Below, piece after piece: positions 24,330 through 32,535 of a stretch of DNA of 64,000 bases (position 1 is its first letter; each line of letters starts with the position of its first letter). Both the position numbers and the translations under genes were made by a program. The stretch is from Candidatus Defluviilinea proxima (lineage in GTDB: Bacteria > Chloroflexota > Anaerolineae > Anaerolineales > Villigracilaceae), in assembly GCA_016721115.1 (NCBI GenBank), contig JADKIW010000001.1:1503501-1567500 (forward strand), read 5' to 3'. Under the pieces are notes generated by a model. It did not search any database and was not told the origin of the DNA. It was given only the letters and a program-made list of their open reading frames with translations.

Positions 24330-27300
24330 ATGCCCGCACCAGAGATCGTCCATCAGCTTGTAAAACGGTTTGAAGAGAATATCGACTCGTATCGTTCGAG
24401 CCGATATAACGAGACGCAATTGCGGCGTGAGTTTTTAGACCCGCTGTTTGAGGCGTTGGGTTGGGATGTGTTCAATAAGGCGGGGTATGCAGAGAACTAT
24501 AAAGACGTTATTCACGAAGATTCCATTGATGTAGAAGGTGCAACCAAAGCGCCTGATTATGCTTTTCGTGTTGGGGGGCAGCGCAAGTTCTTTGTAGAAG
24601 CCAAGAAGCCATCGGTCAAAATAGAAACGGATGTTCACCCAGCATTTCAACTAAGACGTTATTCATGGTCTGCAAAGCTGCCTTTGGGCGTGCTTTCGGA
24701 CTTTGAAGAGTTCGCTGTGTATGAGAGCCAAAGCAAGCCCGATAAAAAGGACAAGGCTTCAACGGGTCGAGTAGCGTTCTATAAGTTCACGGAGTATGTA
24801 GAGAAGTGGGATGAGATCGCAAGCATCTTTTCACGGGATGCGGTGCTCAAGGGGTCGTTTGATAAATATGCCGAAGGCTTGAAAGGCAAGAAGGGCACGG
24901 CAGAAGTTGACGATGCGTTTCTAGCAGAGATAGAACGCTGGCGGGAATCACTCGCAAAGAATTTTGCATTGCGTAATCCATCGCTTACCACTCGCGAATT
25001 GAATTATGCAGTGCAAATGACGATTGACCGCATTATCTTTTTGCGTATTTGCGAAGATCGGGGAATTGAACGGTACGAGAAACTAAAGATTGCATCAGAA
25101 CAAACGAATGTGTATTCTGAATTGGTTCGGATATTCCAGCAAGCAGATGCACGTTATAACTCTGGCTTGTTCCATTTCAAAGAGGAGAAAAATGCCAGTA
25201 GTGCCGCAGATAGCCTGACGTTAAGTTTGAGCGTGGATGATAAAGTCTTGCGGGAGATTCTCGGCAGTCTGTATTATCCAGAGAGTCCGTATGTCTTTTC
25301 TGAAATCCCATCCGATATTTTGGGACAGGTGTATGAGCGTTTTCTAGGGAAGGTCATTCGGCTGACGGCGGGACATCAGGCGAAGGTGGAAGAGAAGCCC
25401 GAAGTGCGCAAGGCGGGCGGAGTGTATTACACGCCCACGTATATTGTGGAGTACATCGTCAAGAATACGGTTGGGAAATTGCTCGAAGGGAAAACGCCAA
25501 AGGATGTTGCGAAGATCAAAATCCTTGACCCTGCGTGCGGTTCGGGGACGTTCCCGCTGGGTGCGTTTCAATATCTGTTGGATTGGCATTTGAAGTGGTA
25601 CATGGAGAATGAACCTGAGAAGTGGTCAAAGGGAAAGAGCCCAGTCATATTTGAAACCACCCGTTCGACCCCCACCGCCCTAGCGGGCACCTCCCCCAAA
25701 TCCGCAGACAAGACGGATGACGGGCAAGGTTCTCGTGCGGATTTGCCCTTACAGGATGCTTCGCGAGGGGAGGCTGGGAGGGGGTGGATGTTGACAACAT
25801 CCGAGAAGAAACGTATTTTGTTGAATAACATCTACGGTGTGGACATCGATCCGCAAGCCGTGGAAGTGACGAAGTTGAGTTTACTCTTGAAGGTATTGGA
25901 AGGCGAAAGCGAACAGACCATCGGCTCGCAATTGTCTTTGATCCAGGAACGGGCATTGCCTGACCTGAGCGCAAATATCAAATGCGGGAACTCGTTGATC
26001 GGTCCTGATTATTACGAAGGTCATCAATTGACGATGAGCTTTGCAGATGAAGAGGAGCGGTATCGGGTCAATGCCTTTGACTGGAAGGCTGAGTTTCCGC
26101 AGGTGTTTATTCAAGGTGGATTTGATGCAGTGATTGGAAATCCGCCTTATGTGAGACAAGAATTGTTGGGAGAACTGAAAGATTATCTTCAAAGCCATTA
26201 CCAAGTATTTACTGGAACGGCTGATTTGTATTCATACTTTATCGAGCGTGGAGTATCGTTGCTAAAGAACGATGGGGTTTTTTGTTATATCGTAGCGAAC
26301 AAATGGATGAGAGCAAATTATGGAATGTCTCTCAGAATATGGTTGAAGCAACAAGAACTCTTGGAAATTACTGATTTTGGCGATTTACCTGTTTTTGAAA
26401 ACGCCACGACCTATCCTTGTATTTTGCGTATCGCAAAAGGTAAGCCCAAGGTTGCTTTTCGCGTAACTCAAGTTAAATCATTAAAGTTCTTGCATTTGGA
26501 TGATTATGTTAAGGAACATCATTATGAACTTGATCAATCGAAGTTAGATAACTCTGGTTGGTCACTTGCAAACACGGATGTTCAAAATCTCCTTGCCAAG
26601 CTAAATGACATTGCAATACCTTTAAATCAGTATACAAATGCCAAGATGTACCGAGGCATTGTTACTGGGTATAACGAAGCATTTGTTGTTGATTCAGAAA
26701 CAAAAAATCAATTAATTGCAGAAGACCCCAATAGTGCAGAGATTATTAAACCTTTCTTAGCAGGGCGGGATATAAAAAGATACACTTTCTCGTTTACTGG
26801 AAGGTATTTGATATTTACTCGCCGTGGGATAAACATCAAACAATATCCCGCAATTGAGAAATACTTGTCGAAATTTAAAGATCGTCTTATGCCTAAGCCT
26901 AAAGATTGGAAGGGTAGTAATTGGGCAGGAAGAAAGCCTGGCTCATATCGTTGGTATGAGATTCAAGACAGCATTGATTATTACGAAGAGTTTGATAAAC
27001 CTAAAATAATCATTCCTGCAATTGTTCAAAATGCTTCTTATGCTTTCGACAAAGATGGTTATTATTCAAACGACAAGACCTCAATAATTGTTACAGATGA
27101 TTTGTATCTGTTAGGTGTTTTGAATTCTAAAATTCCTGACCTTGTTATGCACTTAATTGCATCTACAAAACAGGGTGGATACTTTGAATATAAGCCAATG
27201 TATGTTGAGCAACTTCCAATTCGTCCAATCAACTTCTCCGACGCTGAGGACAAAGCACGGCACGAGAAGATGGTGTCGCTGGTGGAGCGGATGTTGGAAT

Positions 27301-27446
27301 TGCATAAGTCCAGTCCACGCACGCCGCAGGATAAGGAACGTGTGGCACGGGAGATCGAATCCACGGATAGGGCGATTGATCGTCTCGTCTATGAGTTGTA
27401 TGGGTTGACGGAGGATGAGATTGGAATTGTGGAAGGTGCAAGGTGA
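24330..27446 (+). CDS. Type IIG restriction-modification enzyme (Eco57I-like)
   Basis: The 1038-residue protein has an N-terminal PD-(D/E)xK nuclease domain ('PDYAFRVGGQRKFFVEAKKP', about residues 72-91), a helical linker, an N6-adenine methyltransferase with SAM motif DPACGSG (near residue 397) and catalytic NPPY (near residue 605), and a C-terminal TaqI-like target recognition domain. One polypeptide would therefore cut and methylate DNA. Between the SAM motif region and the conserved 'RILLNNIYGVDID' lies about 44 residues of Ser/Thr/Pro/Gly-rich sequence that comes from an inserted palindromic element (25657-25787). A REP palindrome overlaps the stop codon. Activity after these insertions is uncertain. 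Confidence 0.9.
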   Translation: MPAPEIVHQLVKRFEENIDSYRSSRYNETQLRREFLDPLFEALGWDVFNKAGYAENYKDVIHEDSIDVEGATKAPDYAFRVGGQRKFFVEAKKPSVKIETDVHPAFQLRRYSWSAKLPLGVLSDFEEFAVYESQSKPDKKDKASTGRVAFYKFTEYVEKWDEIASIFSRDAVLKGSFDKYAEGLKGKKGTAEVDDAFLAEIERWRESLAKNFALRNPSLTTRELNYAVQMTIDRIIFLRICEDRGIERYEKLKIASEQTNVYSELVRIFQQADARYNSGLFHFKEEKNASSAADSLTLSLSVDDKVLREILGSLYYPESPYVFSEIPSDILGQVYERFLGKVIRLTAGHQAKVEEKPEVRKAGGVYYTPTYIVEYIVKNTVGKLLEGKTPKDVAKIKILDPACGSGTFPLGAFQYLLDWHLKWYMENEPEKWSKGKSPVIFETTRSTPTALAGTSPKSADKTDDGQGSRADLPLQDASRGEAGRGWMLTTSEKKRILLNNIYGVDIDPQAVEVTKLSLLLKVLEGESEQTIGSQLSLIQERALPDLSANIKCGNSLIGPDYYEGHQLTMSFADEEERYRVNAFDWKAEFPQVFIQGGFDAVIGNPPYVRQELLGELKDYLQSHYQVFTGTADLYSYFIERGVSLLKNDGVFCYIVANKWMRANYGMSLRIWLKQQELLEITDFGDLPVFENATTYPCILRIAKGKPKVAFRVTQVKSLKFLHLDDYVKEHHYELDQSKLDNSGWSLANTDVQNLLAKLNDIAIPLNQYTNAKMYRGIVTGYNEAFVVDSETKNQLIAEDPNSAEIIKPFLAGRDIKRYTFSFTGRYLIFTRRGINIKQYPAIEKYLSKFKDRLMPKPKDWKGSNWAGRKPGSYRWYEIQDSIDYYEEFDKPKIIIPAIVQNASYAFDKDGYYSNDKTSIIVTDDLYLLGVLNSKIPDLVMHLIASTKQGGYFEYKPMYVEQLPIRPINFSDAEDKARHEKMVSLVERMLELHKSSPRTPQDKERVAREIESTDRAIDRLVYELYGLTEDEIGIVEGAR
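25657..25787. repeat. GC-rich palindromic element inserted in frame in the RM gene
   Basis: The 131-bp stretch begins CCACCC and ends GGGTGG, has internal perfect arms AAATCCGCA (25698-25706) and TGCGGATTT (25736-25744), and imperfect outer pairing of the CTCCCC and GGGGAGG blocks. Its base composition and the low-complexity peptide it encodes differ from the flanking methyltransferase sequence. It looks like a miniature mobile element tolerated in a loop. Confidence 0.6.
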
Positions 27447-27473
27447 CAGTCACTTTGCAAGTGACTGTCACCT
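27441..27473. repeat. REP palindrome 1, overlapping the RM stop codon
   Basis: Perfect 15-base arms AGGTGACAGTCACTT and AAGTGACTGTCACCT with loop TGC. The TGA of the RM gene (27444-27446) lies within the first arm, so the element supplies the present stop codon. Confidence 0.85.
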
Positions 27474-27496
27474 GCGTTGCGCCGCAGGAGGAAGAC

Positions 27497-27619
27497 GTGA
27501 GGATGGATGTTACGTCCACGGATAGGGCGATTGATCGTCTGGTTTATGAGTTGTCCCACAAGGGGATGATATATGGGTTGACGGAGGATGAGGTCAAGGT
27601 GGTGGAGAGGAAGGAATGA
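27497..27619 (+). pseudogene. Duplicated RM gene tail, 40-codon frame
   Basis: From 27509 on, the DNA repeats the last part of the RM gene (STDRAIDRLVYEL...YGLTEDE), with six extra codons (SHKGMI) in the middle. A GTG at 27497 follows a perfect AGGAGG by 5 nt and the frame ends in ATGA overlap with the next gene, so it could be translated. The simplest reading is that it is the old 3' end of the gene, cut off by REP 1 and partly duplicated. Confidence 0.6.
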
Positions 27620-28215
27620 AACGATTCTTCCAGAAACTTCTTGAATGGCTTCGGATGTTCTTTGTCATTTTATTTGAAGAAGATGAAGATGTCAAAGAGC
27701 ATCAACGTCAAGAAGAGCGATTAGAGCAGAAACAGGAATTAGAGCAAAAATCTAAACAAGCAACGGGGATTGCTCAAGCAGTTGAATTAGGAATATCAAG
27801 TTCTGATAAACCCGAGTATCGAAAAAGCAAGTCTGTTCTTACTTATAGAGAGAGGATTTTGCTTCGTTCCATTCGCCGCGCTGTTGCAAACGAATATACA
27901 ATCCTTATGAAAGTTCGGATGGGAGATTTTGTTTGGCTGGCAAATGAGCCGAAAGATCGAAAGTTTCATAACAATCAGGTTCAATGTAAACATGTTGATT
28001 TTCTTATCTGTGACAAACTTATGATTGAACCGTTGCTCGTGATTGAGCTTGACGACAAAAGCCATCAAAAATTTGATCACGCAGAACGAGATAAATTCAA
28101 AGACGAAACTTTTGAAGCCGTTGGCCTACCTATCATAAGAATAGAAATGCAAGAAACCTATGACGCTGATATTTTGAAGAAACAAATTCTTGAAAAGATA
28201 GACAACGTTACATGA
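27616..28215 (+). CDS. DUF2726 protein (nuclease-like fold)
   Basis: The 199-residue protein starts with a hydrophobic helix ('LLEWLRMFFVILF'), a glutamine/glutamate-rich coiled coil, then the DUF2726 domain with 'KHVDFLICDKL...PLLVIELDDKSH', which provides the D...ExD pattern of a PD-(D/E)xK-like nuclease fold, and ends 'GLPIIRIEM'. Such proteins are often found near helicases or restriction genes. The gene is AT-rich compared with neighbours and is embedded between remnants of the RM gene, both signs of insertion. Confidence 0.78.
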   Translation: MKRFFQKLLEWLRMFFVILFEEDEDVKEHQRQEERLEQKQELEQKSKQATGIAQAVELGISSSDKPEYRKSKSVLTYRERILLRSIRRAVANEYTILMKVRMGDFVWLANEPKDRKFHNNQVQCKHVDFLICDKLMIEPLLVIELDDKSHQKFDHAERDKFKDETFEAVGLPIIRIEMQETYDADILKKQILEKIDNVT

Positions 28216-28232
28216 TTTACTCAAGTTCAACC

Positions 28233-28300
28233 GAGGGCAAATCGCGGCACGAGAAGATGGTGTCCCTTGTGGAGCGGATGCTGGAATTGCATAGTCGGTT
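28233..28300 (+). pseudogene. Second RM gene fragment
   Basis: This stretch repeats RM positions 27244-27312 (encoding 'RHEKMVSLVERMLELH') with a few substitutions. It is in the same orientation as the RM gene and has no start. Together with the fragment at 27497-27619 it brackets the DUF2726 gene. Confidence 0.7.
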
Positions 28301-28306
28301 AACCCC

Positions 28307-28339
28307 AGGTGACAGTCACCTTCAAGGTGACTGTCACCT
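28307..28339. repeat. REP palindrome 2, upstream of the RAYT gene
   Basis: Perfect 16-base arms AGGTGACAGTCACCTT and AAGGTGACTGTCACCT around a single C, 19 bp before the transposase start. Identical to copy 4. Confidence 0.88.
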
Positions 28340-28358
28340 AAAGAAATAGGAGCACCCC

Positions 28359-28955
28359 ATGCCCTACGCCCGAAAAGACCTGCTCACCTGGCAAAAGGGA
28401 ATGTATTACCACATCTACAACCGCGGTGCGCACCAGACGAGTATTTTCAGAGAGCCAAAGAACTACCTCTTTGTCATCGCAAAGATCAAAGAGTATAGCC
28501 AGGCAAATAACATCAGCATGATCGCATACTCCCTCATGCCCACCCACTATCACATGCTGGGCAGGCAGGATGGAGATGAACCCGCAGGCAACCTCCCGCA
28601 ATTCGTCTTTAACAGTTACACCAAAGCCTACAACAAAATGTACGACCATAGTGGCACTCTTTTCGAAGGACGTTTCCGCGCAAAACCCATCCAGAATAGT
28701 TCCCATCTCCTGCACCTGTGTCGCTACATCCACGGCAATCCCGTCAAAGACGGGCTGGTCGTCGAACCGTCAGATTGGCAATGGTCGAATTACCTTGAAT
28801 GGATCGGAGAACGCAACGGCTCACTCGTGGACCGTGAGTTTATCGAACGTCAATTTGGCAGTGCACAGGAATACAGGAAATTCGTTTTCCAATACCTGAA
28901 AACCCTCGACCTGCCCGACGATGTGCAAAAATTTCTGGATGAGCTAATGAAATAA
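28359..28955 (+). CDS. REP-associated tyrosine transposase (RAYT, Y1 HUH family)
   Basis: The 198-residue protein has the HUH metal-binding motif in 'SLMPTHYHML' near residue 65 and a tyrosine-rich helix 'FNSYTKAYNKMYDHSG' near residue 88 that carries the catalytic tyrosine. The opening 'WQKGMYYHIYNRGAHQTSIF' and 'LCRYIHGNPVKDGLV' are hallmarks of the IS200-like TnpA/RAYT group. It would nick single-stranded REP hairpins. REP palindromes lie 19 bp before and 5 bp after the gene, the classical arrangement. TAGGAG precedes the ATG. Confidence 0.9.
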   Translation: MPYARKDLLTWQKGMYYHIYNRGAHQTSIFREPKNYLFVIAKIKEYSQANNISMIAYSLMPTHYHMLGRQDGDEPAGNLPQFVFNSYTKAYNKMYDHSGTLFEGRFRAKPIQNSSHLLHLCRYIHGNPVKDGLVVEPSDWQWSNYLEWIGERNGSLVDREFIERQFGSAQEYRKFVFQYLKTLDLPDDVQKFLDELMK

Positions 28956-28960
28956 CAAAA

Positions 28961-29012
28961 AGGTGACAGTCACTTCCGCAAAGCGCCCTGCGGGTAAAAG
29001 TGACTGTCACCT
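28961..29012. repeat. REP palindrome 3, downstream of the RAYT gene
   Basis: Outer arms AGGTGACAGTCACTT (28961-28975) and AAGTGACTGTCACCT (28998-29012) are perfect; the 22-nt centre holds a second small GC hairpin (CCGC / GCGG). Confidence 0.85.
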
Positions 29013-29031
29013 TGCAAACAACTACCCTCCC

Positions 29032-29071
29032 CCGCCGTCCTTCGTGCTAACATCCCCGAAGGGGACGGCGG
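29032..29071. repeat. GC-rich inverted repeat
   Basis: CCGCCGTCC (29032-29040) and GGACGGCGG (29063-29071) pair perfectly and TTCG/CGAA extends the inner stem. In composition it resembles the palindromic insert inside the RM gene. The surrounding 29013-29206 holds no credible gene. Confidence 0.5.
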
Positions 29072-29206
29072 CAGGAAAACTACCAAGAAATGCTCTCGTC
29101 CATATATGGGGGGTACTTCTGCATACTCTCTGTAAGGGCAATACGTACGCAGTAAAAAGGCACTGTATAGGCACCCCCCGCCCGCCTGCTTTTCCCCCTC
29201 TCTCAA

Positions 29207-29236
29207 TACCCCCATATCTGGGGGGTACTTTTTTTT
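29207..29236 (+). terminator. Hairpin with T-run
   Basis: TACCCCC (29207-29213) pairs with GGGGGTA (29221-29227), followed by eight T. A related half (ATATGGGGGGTAC) occurs at 29105-29117, so part of this region is itself a local repeat. Confidence 0.5.
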
Positions 29237-29269
29237 AGGTGACAGTCACCTTCAAGGTGACTGTCACCT
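29237..29269. repeat. REP palindrome 4
   Basis: Same 33-bp sequence as copy 2: 16-base perfect arms and a single-base loop. It is the right-hand limit of the REP cluster. Confidence 0.88.
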
Positions 29270-29282
29270 ATGACCCACCTCC

Positions 29283-29335
29283 ACTATCCAACTGGACAGT
29301 GAAAACTCCCCTCTTGGCAGGGGAGTTTTTCTTTG
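29283..29335 (+). repeat. TE1 twin-hairpin element
   Basis: CTATCC-AACT-GGACAG gives the first, weaker stem; AAAACTCCCC (29302-29311) and GGGGAGTTTT (29320-29329) form a perfect second stem followed by TCTTT. No intact gene directly precedes it; the nearest is the RAYT gene 330 bp upstream. Confidence 0.65.
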
Positions 29336-29482
29336 GCAGGAACTATCATGCAATAAGAAATAACAGTGGACACCTGACACCGCCACACAAACTGCAATTG
29401 TTACCCTCGCCATGAATTAAGGTGACCAACATCACTGCTTTTGAGATCGTTCATACGGTATAAAAATAAAGAGGAACCCACA

Positions 29483-29938
29483 ATGACACAATTTCTGATC
29501 TCCATTTCCACCTGGCTTCACGCCATGGCAACAGTCGTATTCATTGGGCATTTCGTTTTGCTCGCAGGTATCTACATCCCTGCACTTTCAAAGAATGGAC
29601 CTGCCCTCAGCGAAATTTCCAAGCGTAGCCGCCTGTGGATGTATGCATCATTGCTTGTCTTCGCGATTACGGGAACCCATCTTATGATGATCGACCCTGG
29701 TTATCTCGGCTTTATGGATTTCGGTAACTTCTGGGGGGGCGTGATGCTTGTGAAACACATCCTTGTCTTTGCGATGATCGGCATGGGATTTTGGTTTAAC
29801 GCGATCCAGCGTGTTGGCCCCTTGATGAGTTCGAATTATCCTGAAAAGGCGATTGGCAATTTCAGAAAATATGTCAATGCGATGGCGGTCTGCGGCGTGT
29901 TGGTCTTGCTTCTCACTGCACTTGCCCAGGGACAATAG
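29483..29938 (+). CDS. Small membrane protein, CopD-like
   Basis: The 151-residue protein starts at ATG 29483 behind GAGGAACCC. It has four membrane helices with histidines in the first ('TWLHAMATVVFIGHFVLLAG') and the third ('VMLVKHILVFAMIGMG'), as in the CopD/DUF4149-type heme- or copper-associated membrane proteins. Assignment is by pattern only. A ribosome site AAAAGGACACC for the next gene follows 77 bp downstream. Confidence 0.55.
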   Translation: MTQFLISISTWLHAMATVVFIGHFVLLAGIYIPALSKNGPALSEISKRSRLWMYASLLVFAITGTHLMMIDPGYLGFMDFGNFWGGVMLVKHILVFAMIGMGFWFNAIQRVGPLMSSNYPEKAIGNFRKYVNAMAVCGVLVLLLTALAQGQ

Positions 29939-30029
29939 AAAGTATTTTTGTGAACGCGCTTCAACGGTCCAACCCTTTTCACGTCCGCTTCATGTGGATG
30001 GCCGTTATGTTTTGGAAAAAGGACACCAA

Positions 30030-30890
30030 ATGAAATCAAATCCTATAGTCATTCGATTGGCGCTCATCATCATTCCGCTGGCATTGCTTGCCGCAGGCGC
30101 AGGAGTCTTTTGGCAGGGGACTGGCGAACCCTATCTCTTTCACACCTTGCGCGGAGAAGATGTCTTGATCCGAGGTCACGGATTGTATCGCTTTGATACG
30201 GTCAACTCTTCCTCGCAAGAAGTAGGGCAAGATATCGTCACACTTCTCATCGGAATACCACTTCTCGCCACGGGTATTCTCCTCACACGCAAGGGGACTT
30301 TGCGCGGGCAACTTTTGCTCACGGGTGTGCTTGGATATTTTCTCTACACCTACGCATCGATGTGTTTTCTCACGGCATTCAATCCGTTTTTTCTGATTTA
30401 TGTCGCATTGTTTTCGCTAAGCCTCTTCAGTTTCATTCTTTCAATGAAAAGCCTAGATGTGGATGAGATCACGCGACATATTCAAGATGGATTTCCGCGC
30501 CGTGCCATCGCGACCTACTTCATCATTGTTGCGGTCTTTCTCAGCCTGGCCTGGCTCGGATTAGTGGCATCTCCCTCGCTGACGTGGACTCCGCCAAACG
30601 GACTCGAATCCGCGATCACGATGGTTATTCAGGCAATGGATCTGGGCGTGATTGTTCCGACGGCTCTGCTCACCGCTTTCTTATTGATCAAGAAACAGGC
30701 TTGGGGCTACGCTCTTTCGTCTGTTATGTTGCTCAAAATTTTGACGATGGGCACCGCCTTGATCTCGATGATCATTGTTCAACTCTCTGCAGGTGTGAAG
30801 GTTGATGTTGTGGTTTCAACGATCTTTGTCCTCATCAGTTTATCGGGCATCGTTCTTGGCATCCTCACCTTGAGAAGCATTCGAGATTAA
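30030..30890 (+). CDS. Integral membrane protein, unknown
   Basis: The 286-residue protein begins at ATG 30030 after AAAAGGAC; the longer frame would overlap the previous gene. About seven to eight hydrophobic helices are visible, with a soluble loop of about 40 residues after the first ('GTGEPYLFHTLRGEDVLIRGHG'). No known family is recognised. Two bases separate its stop from the next start, so it is co-transcribed with the genes to 32379. Confidence 0.65.
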   Translation: MKSNPIVIRLALIIIPLALLAAGAGVFWQGTGEPYLFHTLRGEDVLIRGHGLYRFDTVNSSSQEVGQDIVTLLIGIPLLATGILLTRKGTLRGQLLLTGVLGYFLYTYASMCFLTAFNPFFLIYVALFSLSLFSFILSMKSLDVDEITRHIQDGFPRRAIATYFIIVAVFLSLAWLGLVASPSLTWTPPNGLESAITMVIQAMDLGVIVPTALLTAFLLIKKQAWGYALSSVMLLKILTMGTALISMIIVQLSAGVKVDVVVSTIFVLISLSGIVLGILTLRSIRD

Positions 30891-30892
30891 CT

Positions 30893-31180
30893 ATGAAAAT
30901 CCTTGCGCTCGAGCATGAACTCCCAGATGCGACAGCAGAGAAATTTCAGCAATACGCCAAAGACGAGGCAAGAAAGGTTTGGGAGTTGGTTCAGGCTGGG
31001 GTGATCCGCGAATCATACTTCCGCGTAGATAGAAGCGAGGCTGTGTTAATGCTGGAATGCCAATCGGTGGATGAAGCGCGGGATGTGTTGTCCGCATTGC
31101 CGTTCGTCCAAAATAAATTGATCACATTCGAGTTGATCGCACTGAAAGCCTATCCTGGCTTTGAAAGGTTGTTTACGTAA
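30893..31180 (+). CDS. YCII/muconolactone-isomerase-like small protein
   Basis: The 95-residue protein has one beta-alpha-beta repeat pattern: 'MKILALEHELPD', then a helix, 'VWELVQAGVIRESYFRVDR', 'AVLMLECQSVDEARDVLSALPF' and 'FELIALKAYPG'. This is the dimeric alpha-beta barrel (ferredoxin-like) fold shared by YCII and muconolactone isomerases. The DGPF motif is absent. It is tightly packed between two membrane protein genes. Confidence 0.65.
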   Translation: MKILALEHELPDATAEKFQQYAKDEARKVWELVQAGVIRESYFRVDRSEAVLMLECQSVDEARDVLSALPFVQNKLITFELIALKAYPGFERLFT

Positions 31181-31182
31181 AG

Positions 31183-32379
31183 ATGAAGAAATTTGTGTAC
31201 TTGTCAGTTGTATGTATCATGTTGGGGATGCTCACAGGTTGTGCGGCGCAGAATTCGGAAGTGCCGATGAATTACCGTTGGGCGAGCGTGGAAGGCAGTC
31301 AATTGGATTCTGCTGAGGGCGGTGAGCAGTTTTACTTCAACATCATTGTTGACGAAGGCATGGTCAATGATAAAACGCCGATCAAGATCAAGGTCAGCGG
31401 TACTGTTCAAAGTGGTTCATTGCGCTTTGAACTGCGTGACCCGGATGGTCAGGCGGTTTGGAATTCTGGAACGATTAACCCCGGTGATTTCTCCATCTCG
31501 TCTGCATATGATCTCTCATCTGCGCAGACTGGGACGTATACACTCGGGCTGATCTACAGCGACAATATATCAGCTACCTATAATCTGAGTTGGCATGCGA
31601 TCAAGCTTGGACCAATGATACTTCTGCCCGGCACAGGCATGATCGTAGTGTCATTGGCATTCATAGTCTATGCCGCCCGCCGTCGATTGCTCGGTTGGCG
31701 TCATTTGGGAATGGGCGCGTTGTTCTGGGCGTTGACCGTGTTCGTCAAATTTGCGTTTGCAATTCCCGTGAACCCCATGATCTACCGCGCATTGAATGTA
31801 ACGAGCGAAAATCTTTTCTCGCCCGGCAACCTGATCGCCTATCTATATATTGGCGCATTGACGGGCATCTTCGAGGTCGGGTTGGCTTTTCTCATCCTAC
31901 GCAAAATCAAGTGGGGAAAAGCTACATGGGATCAAGCACTTGTTTTCGGAATTGGATTTGGCGTCGTAGAAGCGCTTCTTCTCGGACTAAGTGGGCTGGC
32001 TTCTGCCATCGTTGGCATTACCTCCCCTGACGTTATTCCTGTGTCTGCTCTGGGGAGTTTAGCAAACACTGGGACTCTTATCATGGGCTCAGCGCCAGTG
32101 GTTGAACGTTTATCTGTGATCCTTGCTCACATTTTTGCCTGTGTGTTGATCTTCTATTCGATTGCCAGCGCTGAGACAAAATGGGTCTGGCTTGCGATTC
32201 TCTACAAAACACTGCTTGATGCTCCGGCTGGCTTTGCCGCCTTTTGGGGTGTCAATACGGCAGGCAAGATATGGACGATCGAGGCGATCATGATCGTCTT
32301 CGGTTTGATCGGATTGTGGGGAATAGTCCAAATCAAACAACGGTATCCACAGTTACAAGGCTCAGGCGAACCTTCATAA
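31183..32379 (+). CDS. Lipoprotein-type N-terminus fused to YhfC-family membrane domain
   Basis: The 398-residue protein opens with a lipoprotein signal, lipobox LTGC near residue 20, then about 110 residues of beta-sandwich character ('SLRFELRDPDGQAVWNSGTI'). From about residue 145 there are eight or so membrane helices resembling YhfC, a family of putative glutamic-type intramembrane proteases, with 'GFGVVEALLLG' and 'VVERLSVILAHIFACVLIFYS' at the conserved acidic and histidine positions. An extracytoplasmic beta domain ahead of this membrane domain is unusual. It starts 2 bp after the previous stop. Confidence 0.65.
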   Translation: MKKFVYLSVVCIMLGMLTGCAAQNSEVPMNYRWASVEGSQLDSAEGGEQFYFNIIVDEGMVNDKTPIKIKVSGTVQSGSLRFELRDPDGQAVWNSGTINPGDFSISSAYDLSSAQTGTYTLGLIYSDNISATYNLSWHAIKLGPMILLPGTGMIVVSLAFIVYAARRRLLGWRHLGMGALFWALTVFVKFAFAIPVNPMIYRALNVTSENLFSPGNLIAYLYIGALTGIFEVGLAFLILRKIKWGKATWDQALVFGIGFGVVEALLLGLSGLASAIVGITSPDVIPVSALGSLANTGTLIMGSAPVVERLSVILAHIFACVLIFYSIASAETKWVWLAILYKTLLDAPAGFAAFWGVNTAGKIWTIEAIMIVFGLIGLWGIVQIKQRYPQLQGSGEPS

Positions 32380-32447
32380 GTATGCTGAACGCCTAAGATA
32401 TGGGCGGAACTATTTCCTTGAGAGTATCGTCTCTCACGTGCGCACAC

Positions 32448-32498
32448 CATCCGAATGGACAGTTAAAACTCCCCTTTAGATAGGGGAGTTTTAACTCG
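32448..32498 (+). repeat. TE1 twin-hairpin element
   Basis: CATCCGAATGGACAG, then an exceptionally long perfect stem: AGTTAAAACTCCCCT (32461-32475) with AGGGGAGTTTTAACT (32482-32496). It follows the 29.5-32.4 kb operon and precedes the lipoprotein gene; the A-rich arm makes it effective in both directions. Confidence 0.7.
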
Positions 32499-32535
32499 CT
32501 CATTACTATCATTGTGCATGAAAGGAAACATAACC

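Noticed and set aside
28963..29238. 91-codon plus-strand frame after the RAYT gene
   Set aside because: It consists of REP and GC-rich palindromes and encodes low-complexity sequence without a ribosome site.
27441..29269. Repeated short palindromes considered as a CRISPR array
   Set aside because: Copies are few, irregularly spaced by genes, perfectly palindromic and tied to a RAYT gene; there are no spacers or cas genes.
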